Below are positions 8,831 through 17,866 of a stretch of DNA of 64,000 bases, piece by piece; within the stretch, counting starts at the first letter, position 1; every line of letters starts with the position of its first letter. The notes under the pieces are model-generated. The model worked only from the letters and a program-made list of their open reading frames with translations, had not been told where the DNA came from and searched no databases. A program made the translations under genes and the position numbers. Origin of the DNA: Allopusillimonas lactea (lineage in GTDB: Bacteria; Pseudomonadota; Gammaproteobacteria; Burkholderiales; Burkholderiaceae_B); NCBI RefSeq assembly GCF_021653995.1, contig NZ_JAJJOZ010000009.1:62001-126000 (forward strand). The letters run 5' to 3'.

Positions 8831-10144
8831 TCACATGGCCGACATCCGCGACGGCAGATAGGTGGCGATGCCCGGCACCAGCGCCAGCAGAATGACGGCG
8901 AGCACCAGCAGCGCGAAGAATGGCAAGGCCGCCCGTGTGATCTGCACGATGTCGCGCCCCGTCATGGACTGCAGCACGAACAGATTGAACCCCAGCGGCG
9001 GTGTGATCTGCGCCATCTCGATCACCACGACCATGTAGACGCCAAACCAGATGAGGTCTATGCCTGCGGCCTGCACCATGGGCAGCACGACGGCGCTGCT
9101 CAGCACCAAAATGGAGATGCCTTCGAGAAAACACCCCATCACGATGAAGAACAGCGTGAGCACCACCAACAGCATGGCGGGCGACATGTTCATAGCCTGC
9201 ACCTTGGCCGCCAAGGCCTGGGGGATGTTGAGAAAGGCGGCGGCTATGGACAGCGCGGCTGCGCAGGCAACGATGAAGGAGATCATGCACGAGACCTTCA
9301 TCGCGGACATCAGGCTGTCCACAAAGGCGCGCCAGGTGAGTGTGCGAGAGGCGGCGGCCAATGCGAGCGCACCGATCACGCCCACCGTGGCCGCCTCGGT
9401 AGGCGTGGCGATGCCGCCATAGATGGCGCCAATGACCGCGATAATGAGGCCGGCAACCGGCAGCAGCCGACGGGAATTCCATAGTTTCTGCGCAAGTGTC
9501 AGCGGCGGATCACGCGGAGGCACCTTGCCTGGATTAAGCAGCGACCAGATCATCACGTAGCCCATGAACAGCGCGATCAGCATCAGCCCCGGCAGGATGC
9601 CGGCAATGAACAGTCGGGCCACTGACTGCTGTGCCACCACGCCGTACACGATCATGATGATGGAGGGCGGTATCATCAGCCCCAGCGTCCCCGAACCCGC
9701 CAGCGTGCCGATCATCAGGCTTTCATCGTAGCGTCGACGGCTGAGCTCAGGCAGGCTCATGCGTGCAACCGTGGCGCATGTGACCGCCGAGGAGCCCGCC
9801 ACCGCCGCCATGATGCCGCAGCCCAGTACATTGACGTGCAACAGGCGCCCCGGCAACCAATTGACCCAAGGCGCCAGGCCCTTGAACATGTCCTCGGACA
9901 AGCGCGAGCGGAACAGGATTTCGCCCATCCAGATGAACAGCGGCAGCGCCGTCATGGGCCAGCCCCAACTGGCGTCCCACATCGATGAAGCCACCAGCGA
10001 GCCGACCGGCGAACTGGAGAACAACGCCAGCCCGAATACGCCAATAGCCGCCAAGGCCAGTGCAATCCATACGCCGCTGGCAAGCAGCGCAAGCAGAATG
10101 GCGAGCAGGATACCGGAAATGACAAAAGCCGAAAGCTGATCCAT
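8831..10144 (-). CDS. TRAP transporter large permease, DctM family (system 1)
   Basis: The large membrane subunit of a sodium-coupled tripartite ATP-independent periplasmic transporter (437 aa), with about 12 hydrophobic helices. Typical DctM landmarks are the GSSAVTCATVARMSLPE segment, the LMIPPSIIMIVYG motif, and the TPTEAATVGVIGAL block common to these permeases. It lies 44 bases downstream of the small permease and last in a dctP-dctQ-dctM operon. The solute is probably an organic or amino acid anion related to the hyu enzymes, by location only. Confidence 0.93.
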   Translation of the reverse strand: MDQLSAFVISGILLAILLALLASGVWIALALAAIGVFGLALFSSSPVGSLVASSMWDASWGWPMTALPLFIWMGEILFRSRLSEDMFKGLAPWVNWLPGRLLHVNVLGCGIMAAVAGSSAVTCATVARMSLPELSRRRYDESLMIGTLAGSGTLGLMIPPSIIMIVYGVVAQQSVARLFIAGILPGLMLIALFMGYVMIWSLLNPGKVPPRDPPLTLAQKLWNSRRLLPVAGLIIAVIGAIYGGIATPTEAATVGVIGALALAAASRTLTWRAFVDSLMSAMKVSCMISFIVACAAALSIAAAFLNIPQALAAKVQAMNMSPAMLLVVLTLFFIVMGCFLEGISILVLSSAVVLPMVQAAGIDLIWFGVYMVVVIEMAQITPPLGFNLFVLQSMTGRDIVQITRAALPFFALLVLAVILLALVPGIATYLPSRMSAM

Positions 10145-10188
10145 GGAGGATGATTCCTGAAGTCTCGTTGATACGGGTGCGCGGGGGA

Positions 10189-10695
10189 TCAGTCCAGCGC
10201 GGTGTCGACGTTTTCTTCGTAGCCCGCGCGGCGCCCTGTGGCGACGGCCACGGCCGCGTCAAGCAGCGCAATCGTCAGAATAATCATCCCGGCGCTCATG
10301 CCCGCCTGCGGAATCCAGAACGGGATGGCCATCAGGCCGGGGCTGACGTCTTGGTATTCGAAGGACTCGAGCGTGAACAACAACACGTTCCAGGACACGA
10401 AGGCAGACAGGCCGGCACCGAAGGCGCAGCACCACAGTTCGAGCATCTTTCGGCGCGCGCCACCCATGCTGTTGACCAGCAGGCTCACGCGAACGTGGCC
10501 GCCCGCGCGAAAGGTGTAGGCCAGCCCGAGGAACGTCGACGCAGCCATGAAGAAGCCCGACAGCTCTGTGGAGTCGAAGGCAATACCGCGCATGCGCGCA
10601 ACAACCTGGATGATAATGACGACAGCGATCGCGGCAAGAAAAATGGCGGCCAGCGCACCGCTGGCCAAATACAAGCCGTCGAGTGCCTTACGCAT
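10189..10695 (-). CDS. TRAP transporter small permease, DctQ family (system 1)
   Basis: A 168-aa four-helix membrane protein of the DctQ family. An ELSGFFMAASTFLGLAYTFRAG segment is followed by the GGHVRVSLLV block typical of these subunits. It joins the large permease in the membrane. The ATG at 10695 lies inside the last codons of dctP, overlapping it by 8 bases, and an AAGGGTGGGG stretch precedes it. An upstream in-frame GTG at 10701 is possible. The overlap indicates translational coupling. Confidence 0.88.
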   Translation of the reverse strand: MRKALDGLYLASGALAAIFLAAIAVVIIIQVVARMRGIAFDSTELSGFFMAASTFLGLAYTFRAGGHVRVSLLVNSMGGARRKMLELWCCAFGAGLSAFVSWNVLLFTLESFEYQDVSPGLMAIPFWIPQAGMSAGMIILTIALLDAAVAVATGRRAGYEENVDTALD

Positions 10696-11680
10696 CCCCA
10701 CCCTTCTTCTTCATGGCCAGGTAGTCATCGAGCACTTTCTGCTGCTCGGGGCTGGCGGTCTCGCGCCAGTCCTTCATCATGGTTTCACCGATGCGCGCCA
10801 GCGCTTCCTGGATATCCTTGGGTGCCTCGGTGACTTCCATGCCATGTTGCTTCAGCACCGCAATGGTTGATTCGCCCGCCTCTTTGCTCAATGTAAAGCC
10901 ACGGTCGGTGGCCCGCTGGCCAGCATCCAGCACGATCTTCTGCACGTCTTTGTCCAGCTTGCGGAACGCGCGATCGTTGATGATGATGCCGTTTTTGTTG
11001 TACAGGGTACCGGCGTACATGAAGTATTTGACGTTGTCCCAGGCCTGGATGTCGATACCGGTTTGCGCACTGGTGAACTGGGAGTTGATCAGGCCGGTGG
11101 CAAAAGCCTGCGGCACCTCTGCAAACGGCAAAATGGTGGCCTCGAAGCCCAACATCTCGCCCATTTTCTGTGTGGGCTTGGAGTAGATGCGCAGCTTCAT
11201 GCCCTTGAAGTCTTCCAGCTTCTTGACGGGTGTCTTGGTGTAGAACCCCTGGCCCGGCCAGGGCACATAAGCAATGACGCGCATGCCGTTCTTGCCGAAC
11301 AGATTATCGAAGTATTTATCCTGGGCCTGGGCGAGCAAGCGCGCCTCTTTGTAGGTGGACGCAATATTGGGAAGGCCATCCAGGTTATAGACCGCGTCTT
11401 CGTTGCCGTATACGCCAAAGCGGATCTCGCCCGCCTGCACCTGGCCTGACTGCACCGCGCGCTTGATCGCATCATGCTTGATCAACGTGCCATTGCTGCG
11501 AATATCAAACTTGAGGCGGCCGCCGCTTTCTTTCTCGACTTCTTGGGCGAACTGGCGAATGTTCTTGGTGAAAAAGCTGTCTTCGGGATACCCGGTGGCC
11601 ATTGTCCAGGTGGTTTGGGATAGTGCAAGCCCAGGGGCCGACAGCGCCAGCGCAAGGGCCAGCTTCATGAAGCGTCGCAT
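10688..11680 (-). CDS. TRAP transporter solute-binding protein, DctP family (system 1)
   Basis: Periplasmic receptor that captures the solute and delivers it to the DctQM permease (330 aa). A signal peptide ending LALSQT precedes TWTMATGYPEDSFFTKNI. The family core includes the LRIYSKPTQKMGEMLG strand, with the substrate-contacting arginine region, and the FTSAQTGIDIQAWDNVKYF stretch. The ATG at 11680 was chosen because GGAG lies 6 bases upstream and the signal peptide begins there; a longer frame to 11869 has no support. It is first gene of the operon and divergent from a FadR-type regulator. Confidence 0.92.
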   Translation of the reverse strand: MRRFMKLALALALSAPGLALSQTTWTMATGYPEDSFFTKNIRQFAQEVEKESGGRLKFDIRSNGTLIKHDAIKRAVQSGQVQAGEIRFGVYGNEDAVYNLDGLPNIASTYKEARLLAQAQDKYFDNLFGKNGMRVIAYVPWPGQGFYTKTPVKKLEDFKGMKLRIYSKPTQKMGEMLGFEATILPFAEVPQAFATGLINSQFTSAQTGIDIQAWDNVKYFMYAGTLYNKNGIIINDRAFRKLDKDVQKIVLDAGQRATDRGFTLSKEAGESTIAVLKQHGMEVTEAPKDIQEALARIGETMMKDWRETASPEQQKVLDDYLAMKKKGGDA

Positions 11681-11771
11681 CACGTTCTCCGGAAGAGGTG
11701 TCGGGAAGCAGCGGATGCATGCACGGCGCCAGTGCGGTCTGATCTGGCCAGCCCTCATATCGCTGCCATCA

Positions 11772-11781
11772 TACAGGTGTA
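11772..11781. promoter_or_regulatory. Small inverted repeat in dctP/gntR divergent region
   Basis: TACA-GG-TGTA lies roughly midway between the divergent dctP and FadR-type regulator starts, where an autoregulatory operator is expected. It is short, so it could be chance. Confidence 0.3.
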
Positions 11782-11856
11782 GAATAAGCGAGCCCGGAAC
11801 CTGCTGGAAAGCTAGGGTTATCCCCGCCAGAATGCTGTCCCCAAGGAGGATGCGCC

Positions 11857-12597
11857 GTGCGCGCCCCAACTACGCAGCCACACTCACGCGGCAGCCTCAC
11901 AGGCACGCTTATCCGCGAACTATCCAACCGCCTCGACCGCCAGATCTATCGCGCGGGCGAACGCATGCCGTCCGAACACGAGCTGTGCAAAGAGTTCGGC
12001 GTCAGCCGTACGGTGGTGCGCGAAGCTGTGGCGTCGCTGCGTCTCGCGGGGCGGCTGGTCAGCAAGCCCGGGGTCGGCGTATTTGTGGTGCCGCCGCCCG
12101 CATCAACCGTTAGCCTGCCGCACGTCAGCACCGCCGACGGCCGCGCAGCCCTGCATGTGCTCGAACTGCGCATCGGCCTGGAGGTGGAGGCGGCGGGCCT
12201 GGCGGCCGAACGGCGCACGCCGCAAGACATGGCCGACATCGTGGCCGCCTATGACGCCTGCAATACGATCACCGATGCCCGTCGGGCCGCGGAGGCCGAC
12301 TATGCCTTTCACCTGGCCATTGCACGTGCGTCCAACAACCCGCATTTTCCGCAGCTGCTCCAGTCGTCGATCCGCGACGTGATGCTTGATCTCAACGTCA
12401 AACGCACCGGCAGGCCCGACGCCGAACTAGCCGCCTACGAAAAGCGTACAGCGCGCGAGCATGACACCATCGTCACTGCCATCATGCGGGGAGACGCCGG
12501 CGCGGCCCGCGCCGCGATGTTCAAACACCTGAACGACAGCGTCGAGCGTTACCGGATGCGCGTACGGCGCCAGGATACGGAGCAGGCGCCGGCCTGA
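11857..12597 (+). CDS. GntR family transcriptional regulator, FadR subfamily (FCD domain)
   Basis: A 246-aa one-component regulator. The N-terminal winged helix-turn-helix spans about residues 12-75 (MPSEHELCKEFGVSRTVVRE). The C-terminal all-helical FCD ligand domain contains the metal-binding pattern ADYAFHLAIARASNN and a later EHDTIVTAI histidine. The GTG at 11857 follows AAGGAGG with 7-base spacing. It is divergent from the TRAP operon and close to hyuAB, so it probably represses one or both. Its ligand is presumably a carboxylic acid from that pathway. Confidence 0.9.
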   Translation: MRAPTTQPHSRGSLTGTLIRELSNRLDRQIYRAGERMPSEHELCKEFGVSRTVVREAVASLRLAGRLVSKPGVGVFVVPPPASTVSLPHVSTADGRAALHVLELRIGLEVEAAGLAAERRTPQDMADIVAAYDACNTITDARRAAEADYAFHLAIARASNNPHFPQLLQSSIRDVMLDLNVKRTGRPDAELAAYEKRTAREHDTIVTAIMRGDAGAARAAMFKHLNDSVERYRMRVRRQDTEQAPA

Positions 12598-12715
12598 AGG
12601 CAACGCAAGGCGTACAACGGAGCCCTTCAATGGCACCGGCCGCCCGCATGTATCCGCGCCTTTCTCCAGTACCCTTGGCCCGGCCGTTCGCCCAAGCCCT
12701 TGCGTATAGGGCCGC

Positions 12716-13966
12716 CTACTGAGCCGCTTCGGAACGTTGGGCCCGGTCAAGCGCGCGGGCAATGTCGGCGATCAGGTCGTCGGGTGACTCCAGGCCAATG
12801 TGCAGACGCACGACCGCATGTTCGTCGTGCGGCCAGTAACCATGCGCGCGCAGTGCGCCCGGGTCTACCCGCTGTACCAGGCTTTCGAACCCGCCCCATG
12901 AGAACCCAATGCTGAAGAGCTCCAGCCGGTCCACAAACCGGCAGGTGGCGGCATCATCCAGCTTCAGGGCCACGGACAGCATGCCATTGGACCCGGTGCA
13001 GTCGCGCTGCCACAAACCGTGGCCAGGATCTTGCGGCCACGCCGGGTGATAGATGCGGGCAACCTCGGGGCGCTGATGCAGGAACTCACATACCCGCAGG
13101 GCGTTTTCACCGGCCTGACGCATCCGCAAAGGCAGCGTGCGCGCGCCGCGCAGGGCCAGCCACGCATCGTCGGCGCTGATCGAGTAGCCCATGGCGTAGT
13201 GCGTATCGTTGATCCGCCGGACAATGGCCGGATCGCTGGCCATGACGGCACCCAGCATGAGATCGGAGTGGCCGCCCAGATACTTGGTGCCCGCCACGAC
13301 AGACACATCGGCGCCCAGATCCAACGGGCGGTAGATATAGCCCGAGCCCCAGGTATTGTCGGTGACCAGTACCAGCCCGTGCGCGTGCGCAAACTCGGCC
13401 AGCGCCGGCATGTCCAGCATTTCGAACAACAGCGAACCGGGTGATTCTACGTACAGCACCTTGGTATTGGGCTGGAGCGCCGCTTTTAACGCCTCTGGTG
13501 TGGCGCGGCAGAACGTGGTGGCGATGCCCATGCGCGACAACACCGAGTGATCCAGATGCCGCACCGGCCCATAGACGCAGTCTGCCGCCAGCATGTGGTC
13601 GCCGTTGCCAAGCAGGCTGAACAGCGCCAGTGTGATGGCCCCCAGACCCGAAGAGGCGAGGTAGGCGCGGCGCGCGCCCTCGAGCTCGCAGAACACCTGT
13701 TCGAGCGCGGCGTGCGTCTCCATGCCAATGCGCCCATACGTGACCCCACGTTCGCCCTTGGCCTTGTGCGCGGTGGCTCGCTCCAGCGACGCCAAGTCGC
13801 GGAAACGCACTGTACTGGTGCGCATGGACGGCAGCGCGACCGGCGCGGCGCCGGTTTCAGGGTCAAAGGGCGCAATGCCCGTATGCTGCAGCGTTGTATC
13901 GAGGTGGCGTGGGTGCTTGGTTGTCATGGTCATCCGGCGCGTGTTGTGAGGTTCATGGTTGGGCAT
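12716..13966 (-). CDS. metC: Cystathionine beta-lyase-like PLP enzyme (Cys/Met metabolism family)
   Basis: A trans-sulfuration family enzyme (Cys_Met_Meta_PP, 416 aa). Landmarks are the GVTYGRIGMETHAALE block, SSGLGAITLALFSLLGNGDH, a VTDNTWGSGYIYRPLDLGAD segment, and the PLP lysine near residue 228 in SVVAGTKYLGGHSDLMLG. SIGFSWGGFESLVQ is the C-terminal substrate-side motif seen in cystathionine beta-lyases. It probably cleaves a C-S bond to give a thiol, pyruvate and ammonia. ATGs at 13933 and 13927 are equally plausible starts, since none has a strong ribosome-binding site. It is convergent with the FadR-type regulator gene. Confidence 0.85.
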   Translation of the reverse strand: MPNHEPHNTRRMTMTTKHPRHLDTTLQHTGIAPFDPETGAAPVALPSMRTSTVRFRDLASLERATAHKAKGERGVTYGRIGMETHAALEQVFCELEGARRAYLASSGLGAITLALFSLLGNGDHMLAADCVYGPVRHLDHSVLSRMGIATTFCRATPEALKAALQPNTKVLYVESPGSLLFEMLDMPALAEFAHAHGLVLVTDNTWGSGYIYRPLDLGADVSVVAGTKYLGGHSDLMLGAVMASDPAIVRRINDTHYAMGYSISADDAWLALRGARTLPLRMRQAGENALRVCEFLHQRPEVARIYHPAWPQDPGHGLWQRDCTGSNGMLSVALKLDDAATCRFVDRLELFSIGFSWGGFESLVQRVDPGALRAHGYWPHDEHAVVRLHIGLESPDDLIADIARALDRAQRSEAAQ

Positions 13967-14047
13967 TGCACAGCCGCATGCCGCACGCGGCCAGGTTTAG
14001 AATGGCAGCTCCGCCCCTTCCGGCTCATAGTGTATCCGTCTCCCGGC

Positions 14048-14674
14048 ATGATTCCAGTAGAAGTTGCCCTGTCCTTCTTCGGTGTCGCCGTGCTGCTGGC
14101 GCTGGCGCCGGGCCCCGACAACCTTTTTGTGCTGATGCAATCGGCCATGTGCGGCCGCAAGGCGGGCATGCTGGTGGTGCTGGGGCTGTGCACCGGGTTG
14201 GTCGGTCACACAGTGGCGGTGGCTGTCGGTTTGGCCGCTGTGTTTGCCGCCTCGCAGGCCGCCTTCACCGTGCTGAAGCTGGCTGGCGCCGCCTATCTTG
14301 TCTACTTGGCCTGGCAGGCGCTGCGCTCGCGCGGCGGCGCCCGTGCCGACGGCAAGCCCGCCGCGCTCACGCCGCGCCGACTCTACCGCCGCGGCATCAT
14401 CATGAACCTCACCAATCCCAAGGTGTCGCTGTTCTTCCTGGCCTTTTTACCGCAGTTCACCGCGCCCGCGCGCGGCTCGGTGGCGCTGCAGACGCTGGCC
14501 CTGGGCGGCCTGTTCATGCTTGCCACGCTGCTGGTGTTTGGCCTGCTCGCCTGGTTCTCGGGCTCACTGGGCGAGCGCCTGCAGTCATCGCCCCGCATCC
14601 AGCGTGCGCTGGATCGCCTGGCCGGCATTGTCTTTCTGGGGCTGGCCGTCAAGCTGGCGGTGTCGGGGCGCTGA
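14048..14674 (+). CDS. LysE/RhtB family amino acid exporter
   Basis: A 208-aa inner-membrane protein of the LysE superfamily with about 6 hydrophobic segments. It shows the family N-terminal motif ALAPGPDNLFVLMQSAMCGRKAG and the mid-protein MNLTNPKVSLFFLAFLPQF signature. Members export lysine, threonine, homoserine or other amino acids. The ATG at 14048 starts the first helix; upstream sequence in the same frame is non-family. It is divergent from the cystathionine beta-lyase-like gene and may relieve accumulation of amino acids released by the neighbouring enzymes. Confidence 0.92.
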   Translation: MIPVEVALSFFGVAVLLALAPGPDNLFVLMQSAMCGRKAGMLVVLGLCTGLVGHTVAVAVGLAAVFAASQAAFTVLKLAGAAYLVYLAWQALRSRGGARADGKPAALTPRRLYRRGIIMNLTNPKVSLFFLAFLPQFTAPARGSVALQTLALGGLFMLATLLVFGLLAWFSGSLGERLQSSPRIQRALDRLAGIVFLGLAVKLAVSGR

Positions 14675-14822
14675 GGCGCGGCCGCCCCAAGCATGCCCCC
14701 CGCACTGCCGTGAACGATATATCTCTTGCCCAACAAAGCACATTGGGCCATCGGCGGAATGTCTGGGTGTATGGCGCCTCAAAGCATGGCCCCAAGGCGC
14801 TCGACCGCTCGGGGCTCAACAC

Positions 14823-15890
14823 CTAATCAGCACCGACACGCTGAAAGCGGTAGATGCCGTCCTCGCCCAGAATGCGGCGCAGTTGGCCTTCGTAATACAG
14901 GGCGTGCAGGTGGGCCAAGGCCTCGCCCATGGCAAAGGTGAGCTGATGGTGATCCAGCTTGCGACGGAACATCGTGGGCACGATATCGGCGGCGCTTTGG
15001 GGCTGCGTACAGGCGGCCAGCACCTCGTCAAGACGTTCGGCGTGATGGGCATGCTGCTGAGCGAGGCGCTCGTGCATATTGCGAAATGGCCGTCCGTGCG
15101 AAGGCAGCACCAGGGTTTCGCGCGCCAGGTCGTCATATGCGCGCAGGGAATTCAGGTAAAGCGGCAGCGGGTTGGCTTCGGGCTCGAAGTTGAACACGCT
15201 GACGTTGGTGGAGATGCGCGGCAGCAACATGTCGCCCGAGATCAGCACCTGCAGGGTTTCGCAGTACAACGAAGCATGTTCGGGCGCGTGGCCGTAGCCA
15301 ACAATCACGCGCCACTCGCGGCCACCCACATGGATACGGTCGCCGTTCATAATGCGGCGGAACGTGTGAGGGACGGCCGGCACCAGCCCAGGATAGTAGT
15401 TTTTGCGTTTACCGATGGCCTCTTGGGCCTCGGGGTCGACCAAGCCGTGGCGCATGTAGTGCGCCAGCGCACCGTTGCCGCTGGGCCCGCCCGTATGGCT
15501 GCCCGTAGACCACAAGCCCGCTGTCGCATAGTCGGTCATCGTCATCCACAGCGGCGCCTGCCAGCGCTCGCACAGCCATGCCGCCAGGCCTATATGGTCG
15601 GGATGCATATGAGTGACGATGACCCGCAGCACAGGCAGGCCATCAAGCGCCTCGGCAAAAATCTGTTCCCATTGTGCCTTCACCTCGTCGCGAGCCACGC
15701 CACAATCGACGATGGTCCAGCCCTCGCGTCCATCGATTTGATCGCGCAGCAGCCAGACATTAATGTGATCCAGCGCAAAGGGCAGCGGCAGACGCACCCA
15801 GCGTACGCCGTCGGCCACGGCCAGCGCGGTGCCCGGCTGGGGCAACTGTTCGCCAAGCGGGTACTCGAGTTTCTGCTCGTTAGGGTTCAT
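14823..15890 (-). CDS. Metallo-beta-lactamase-fold hydrolase
   Basis: A 355-aa MBL-fold protein with the dinuclear metal motif H94-x-H96-x-D98-H99 in VTHMHPDHIG. Further metal ligands are expected in YGHAPEHASLY and LPSHGRPF, and the C-terminal extension resembles a winged-helix LACTB2-type tail. Substrate is unknown; thioesters, glutathione thioesters or lactones are all possible. It is divergent from liuR by 84 bases across a palindrome that is probably a LiuR site, so it may belong to the leucine/isovalerate regulon. Its stop faces the LysE gene. Confidence 0.88.
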   Translation of the reverse strand: MNPNEQKLEYPLGEQLPQPGTALAVADGVRWVRLPLPFALDHINVWLLRDQIDGREGWTIVDCGVARDEVKAQWEQIFAEALDGLPVLRVIVTHMHPDHIGLAAWLCERWQAPLWMTMTDYATAGLWSTGSHTGGPSGNGALAHYMRHGLVDPEAQEAIGKRKNYYPGLVPAVPHTFRRIMNGDRIHVGGREWRVIVGYGHAPEHASLYCETLQVLISGDMLLPRISTNVSVFNFEPEANPLPLYLNSLRAYDDLARETLVLPSHGRPFRNMHERLAQQHAHHAERLDEVLAACTQPQSAADIVPTMFRRKLDHHQLTFAMGEALAHLHALYYEGQLRRILGEDGIYRFQRVGAD

Positions 15891-15948
15891 GCGGTATGTC
15901 TCCGATAGGGATGCTGTGATTCGATGACGTATTATGGCATCATGTTTA

Positions 15949-15962
15949 CGTTAACGTTAACG
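15949..15962. promoter_or_regulatory. Probable LiuR operator 1 (perfect palindrome)
   Basis: CGTTAACGTTAACG is a perfect 14-base palindrome centred between the MBL hydrolase and the liuR ATG at 15975. It shares TTACGTTnACGT-like half-sites with the longer palindrome upstream of ivd. The position suits autoregulation of liuR and control of the divergent gene. Confidence 0.6.
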
Positions 15963-15974
15963 GCAAGTCAAATC

Positions 15975-16460
15975 ATGGCCGAGCCTACCTGGACCATCTC
16001 CGCACTGGCGCAAGAGTTTTCCATTACGCCGCGCACCATACGCTTCTATGAAGACCAAGGCATCGTCAGCCCGCAGCGCGAAGGCCGCAACCGAGTCTAC
16101 ACCGCACGCGACCGCACACGGCTCAAGCTCGCCTTGCGCGGCAAACGCCTGGGCCTGCAGTTAAGCGAAATCGTCAGCCTGATCAATATGTACGATGCAC
16201 CCACCGACACACAGGCCCAGTTGCGCCACTACCTGGACGTGCTGGGCCAACATCGCGCGCAACTGTTGCGCCAGCGCCAGGACATCGACCTCACGCTGAA
16301 GGAAATTGACGAACAGGAAACCATCAGCCGTGGCTTGCTGGCGCGCAAACAAGCGGGCACCGGCCGCAAGGCTGCCACGCCTGAGGCCGCCCCTCAGCCC
16401 GCCGACGCCGGCAGGGGCCGCAGCGCCAAGGGCCGCGCCAGTAAAGGGCTGCAGACTTGA
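15975..16460 (+). CDS. liuR: MerR family regulator of leucine/isovalerate degradation (LiuR-like)
   Basis: A 161-aa MerR-type activator/repressor. The N-terminal winged helix-turn-helix (WTISALAQEFSITPRTIRFYEDQGIV, about residues 4-35) is followed by a dimerisation coiled coil (about 85-130) and a Lys/Ala/Pro-rich tail. The ATG at 15975 starts just before the DNA-binding domain; an upstream ATG at 15924 would run through the palindrome. Identification as LiuR rests on the adjoining ivd and carboxylase genes plus the two palindromes. In known systems LiuR controls branched-chain amino acid catabolism genes. Confidence 0.85.
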   Translation: MAEPTWTISALAQEFSITPRTIRFYEDQGIVSPQREGRNRVYTARDRTRLKLALRGKRLGLQLSEIVSLINMYDAPTDTQAQLRHYLDVLGQHRAQLLRQRQDIDLTLKEIDEQETISRGLLARKQAGTGRKAATPEAAPQPADAGRGRSAKGRASKGLQT

Positions 16461-16490
16461 TCCGCATCGATTTTTGATGTGTGTACCAAT

Positions 16491-16510
16491 TTACGTTTAC
16501 GTAAACGTAA
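16491..16510. promoter_or_regulatory. Probable LiuR operator 2 (20-base perfect palindrome) before ivd
   Basis: TTACGTTTACGTAAACGTAA is a perfect 20-base palindrome followed directly by TATAAA (16511-16516), a likely -10 element, with TTTACG (from 16490) as a possible -35. An operator between or over the promoter hexamers is typical for MerR-type regulators. It lies 110 bases upstream of ivd. Confidence 0.75.
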
Positions 16511-16620
16511 TATAAAATCCCTGACACACTATTTCGCTATGCTGCACGCTTAGGCGGACAGTTGTAAAACATACACAGGGGCACCCTCGGGGCTGCCACC
16601 TCGCCAACATGGAGACGACA

Positions 16621-17799
16621 ATGAATCTGCCTGGCCTGAACTTCGACCTCGGCGCCGACCTGGACATGCTACGCGATGCCGTACGCACGTTCGCGCAGGC
16701 CGAGATCGCCCCCCGCGCCGCCGAGATCGATCGCAGCGACCAATTTCCCATGGACCTGTGGCGAAAATTCGGCGAACTGGGGCTGCTGGGCATGACGGCC
16801 AGCGAAGAGTACGGCGGCGCCAATATGGGCTATCTGGCTCATATGCTGGCCATGGAAGAAATCTCCCGCGCCAGCGCATCGGTGGCGCTGTCGTACGGCG
16901 CACATTCCAATCTGTGCGTGAACCAGATCCACCGCAACGGCACCGAGGCGCAAAAGCGCAAGTACCTGCCCAAGCTCATCTCGGGCGAGCACGTCGGCGC
17001 ACTGGCCATGAGCGAACCGGGCGCCGGCTCCGACGTGGTCAGCATGAAGCTGCGCGCTGACAAGAAAGGCGACCGGTACGTGCTCAACGGCACCAAGATG
17101 TGGATCACCAATGGCCCCGACGCAGATACGCTGGTCGTCTATGCCAAGACCGACCCCGAAGCCCATCAGCGCGGCATCACCGCCTTCATCGTCGAGAAAG
17201 GCTTCAAGGGCTTTTCGGTGGCGCAAAAACTCGACAAACTCGGCATGCGGGGCAGCCATACCGGCGAGCTGGTGTTCCAGGACTGCGAGGTGCCCGAAGA
17301 AAACGTGCTGGGTGCGTTAAACGGCGGCGTCAAGGTGCTGATGAGCGGCCTGGACTACGAACGCGCGGTGCTGGCGGGCGGCCCTTTGGGCATCATGCAG
17401 GCCGTCATGGATGTGGTGGTGCCCTATGTGCATGATCGCAAGCAGTTCGGCCAGCCCATCGGCGAATTCCAGCTTATACAAGGCAAGATGGCCGACCTGT
17501 ACACCACGCTGCAGGCCAGCCGCGCATTCTGCTACACCGTGGGCAAAAACCTTGACCAGCTTGGGGCGGGGCATGTGCGCCAGGTGCGTAAAGACTGTGC
17601 CGCGGTCATTCTGTATTGCGCCGAAAAAGCCACCTGGATGGCGGGCGAAGGCGTGCAGATCCTGGGCGGCAACGGCTACATCAACGAATACCCCACCGGC
17701 CGCCTGTGGCGCGACGCCAAGCTGTACGAGATCGGTGCAGGCACCAGCGAGATCCGCCGCATGCTGATCGGGCGCGAGCTATTCAACGAAACAGCCTGA
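16621..17799 (+). CDS. liuA: Isovaleryl-CoA dehydrogenase
   Basis: A flavin-dependent acyl-CoA dehydrogenase converting isovaleryl-CoA to 3-methylcrotonyl-CoA in leucine degradation (392 aa). The N, middle and C domains are all present. FAD-binding blocks include ALAMSEPGAGSDVVSMKL and MWITNGPDADTLVVYAKT. The catalytic glutamate is at about 247 in MSGLDYERAVLAGGPLG, the location specific to isovaleryl-CoA dehydrogenases. The C-terminal YEIGAGTSEIRRMLIGRE is typical. The ATG at 16621 is preferred over that at 16609 because GGAG (16611-16614) then serves as ribosome-binding site. Confidence 0.94.
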   Translation: MNLPGLNFDLGADLDMLRDAVRTFAQAEIAPRAAEIDRSDQFPMDLWRKFGELGLLGMTASEEYGGANMGYLAHMLAMEEISRASASVALSYGAHSNLCVNQIHRNGTEAQKRKYLPKLISGEHVGALAMSEPGAGSDVVSMKLRADKKGDRYVLNGTKMWITNGPDADTLVVYAKTDPEAHQRGITAFIVEKGFKGFSVAQKLDKLGMRGSHTGELVFQDCEVPEENVLGALNGGVKVLMSGLDYERAVLAGGPLGIMQAVMDVVVPYVHDRKQFGQPIGEFQLIQGKMADLYTTLQASRAFCYTVGKNLDQLGAGHVRQVRKDCAAVILYCAEKATWMAGEGVQILGGNGYINEYPTGRLWRDAKLYEIGAGTSEIRRMLIGRELFNETA

Positions 17800-17866
17800 A
17801 GCGGGGTATCGTATAAGCAGCCAAGCCGCCTGAACAACCGAAACACCTGACTCTTCCAAGCCTGCC

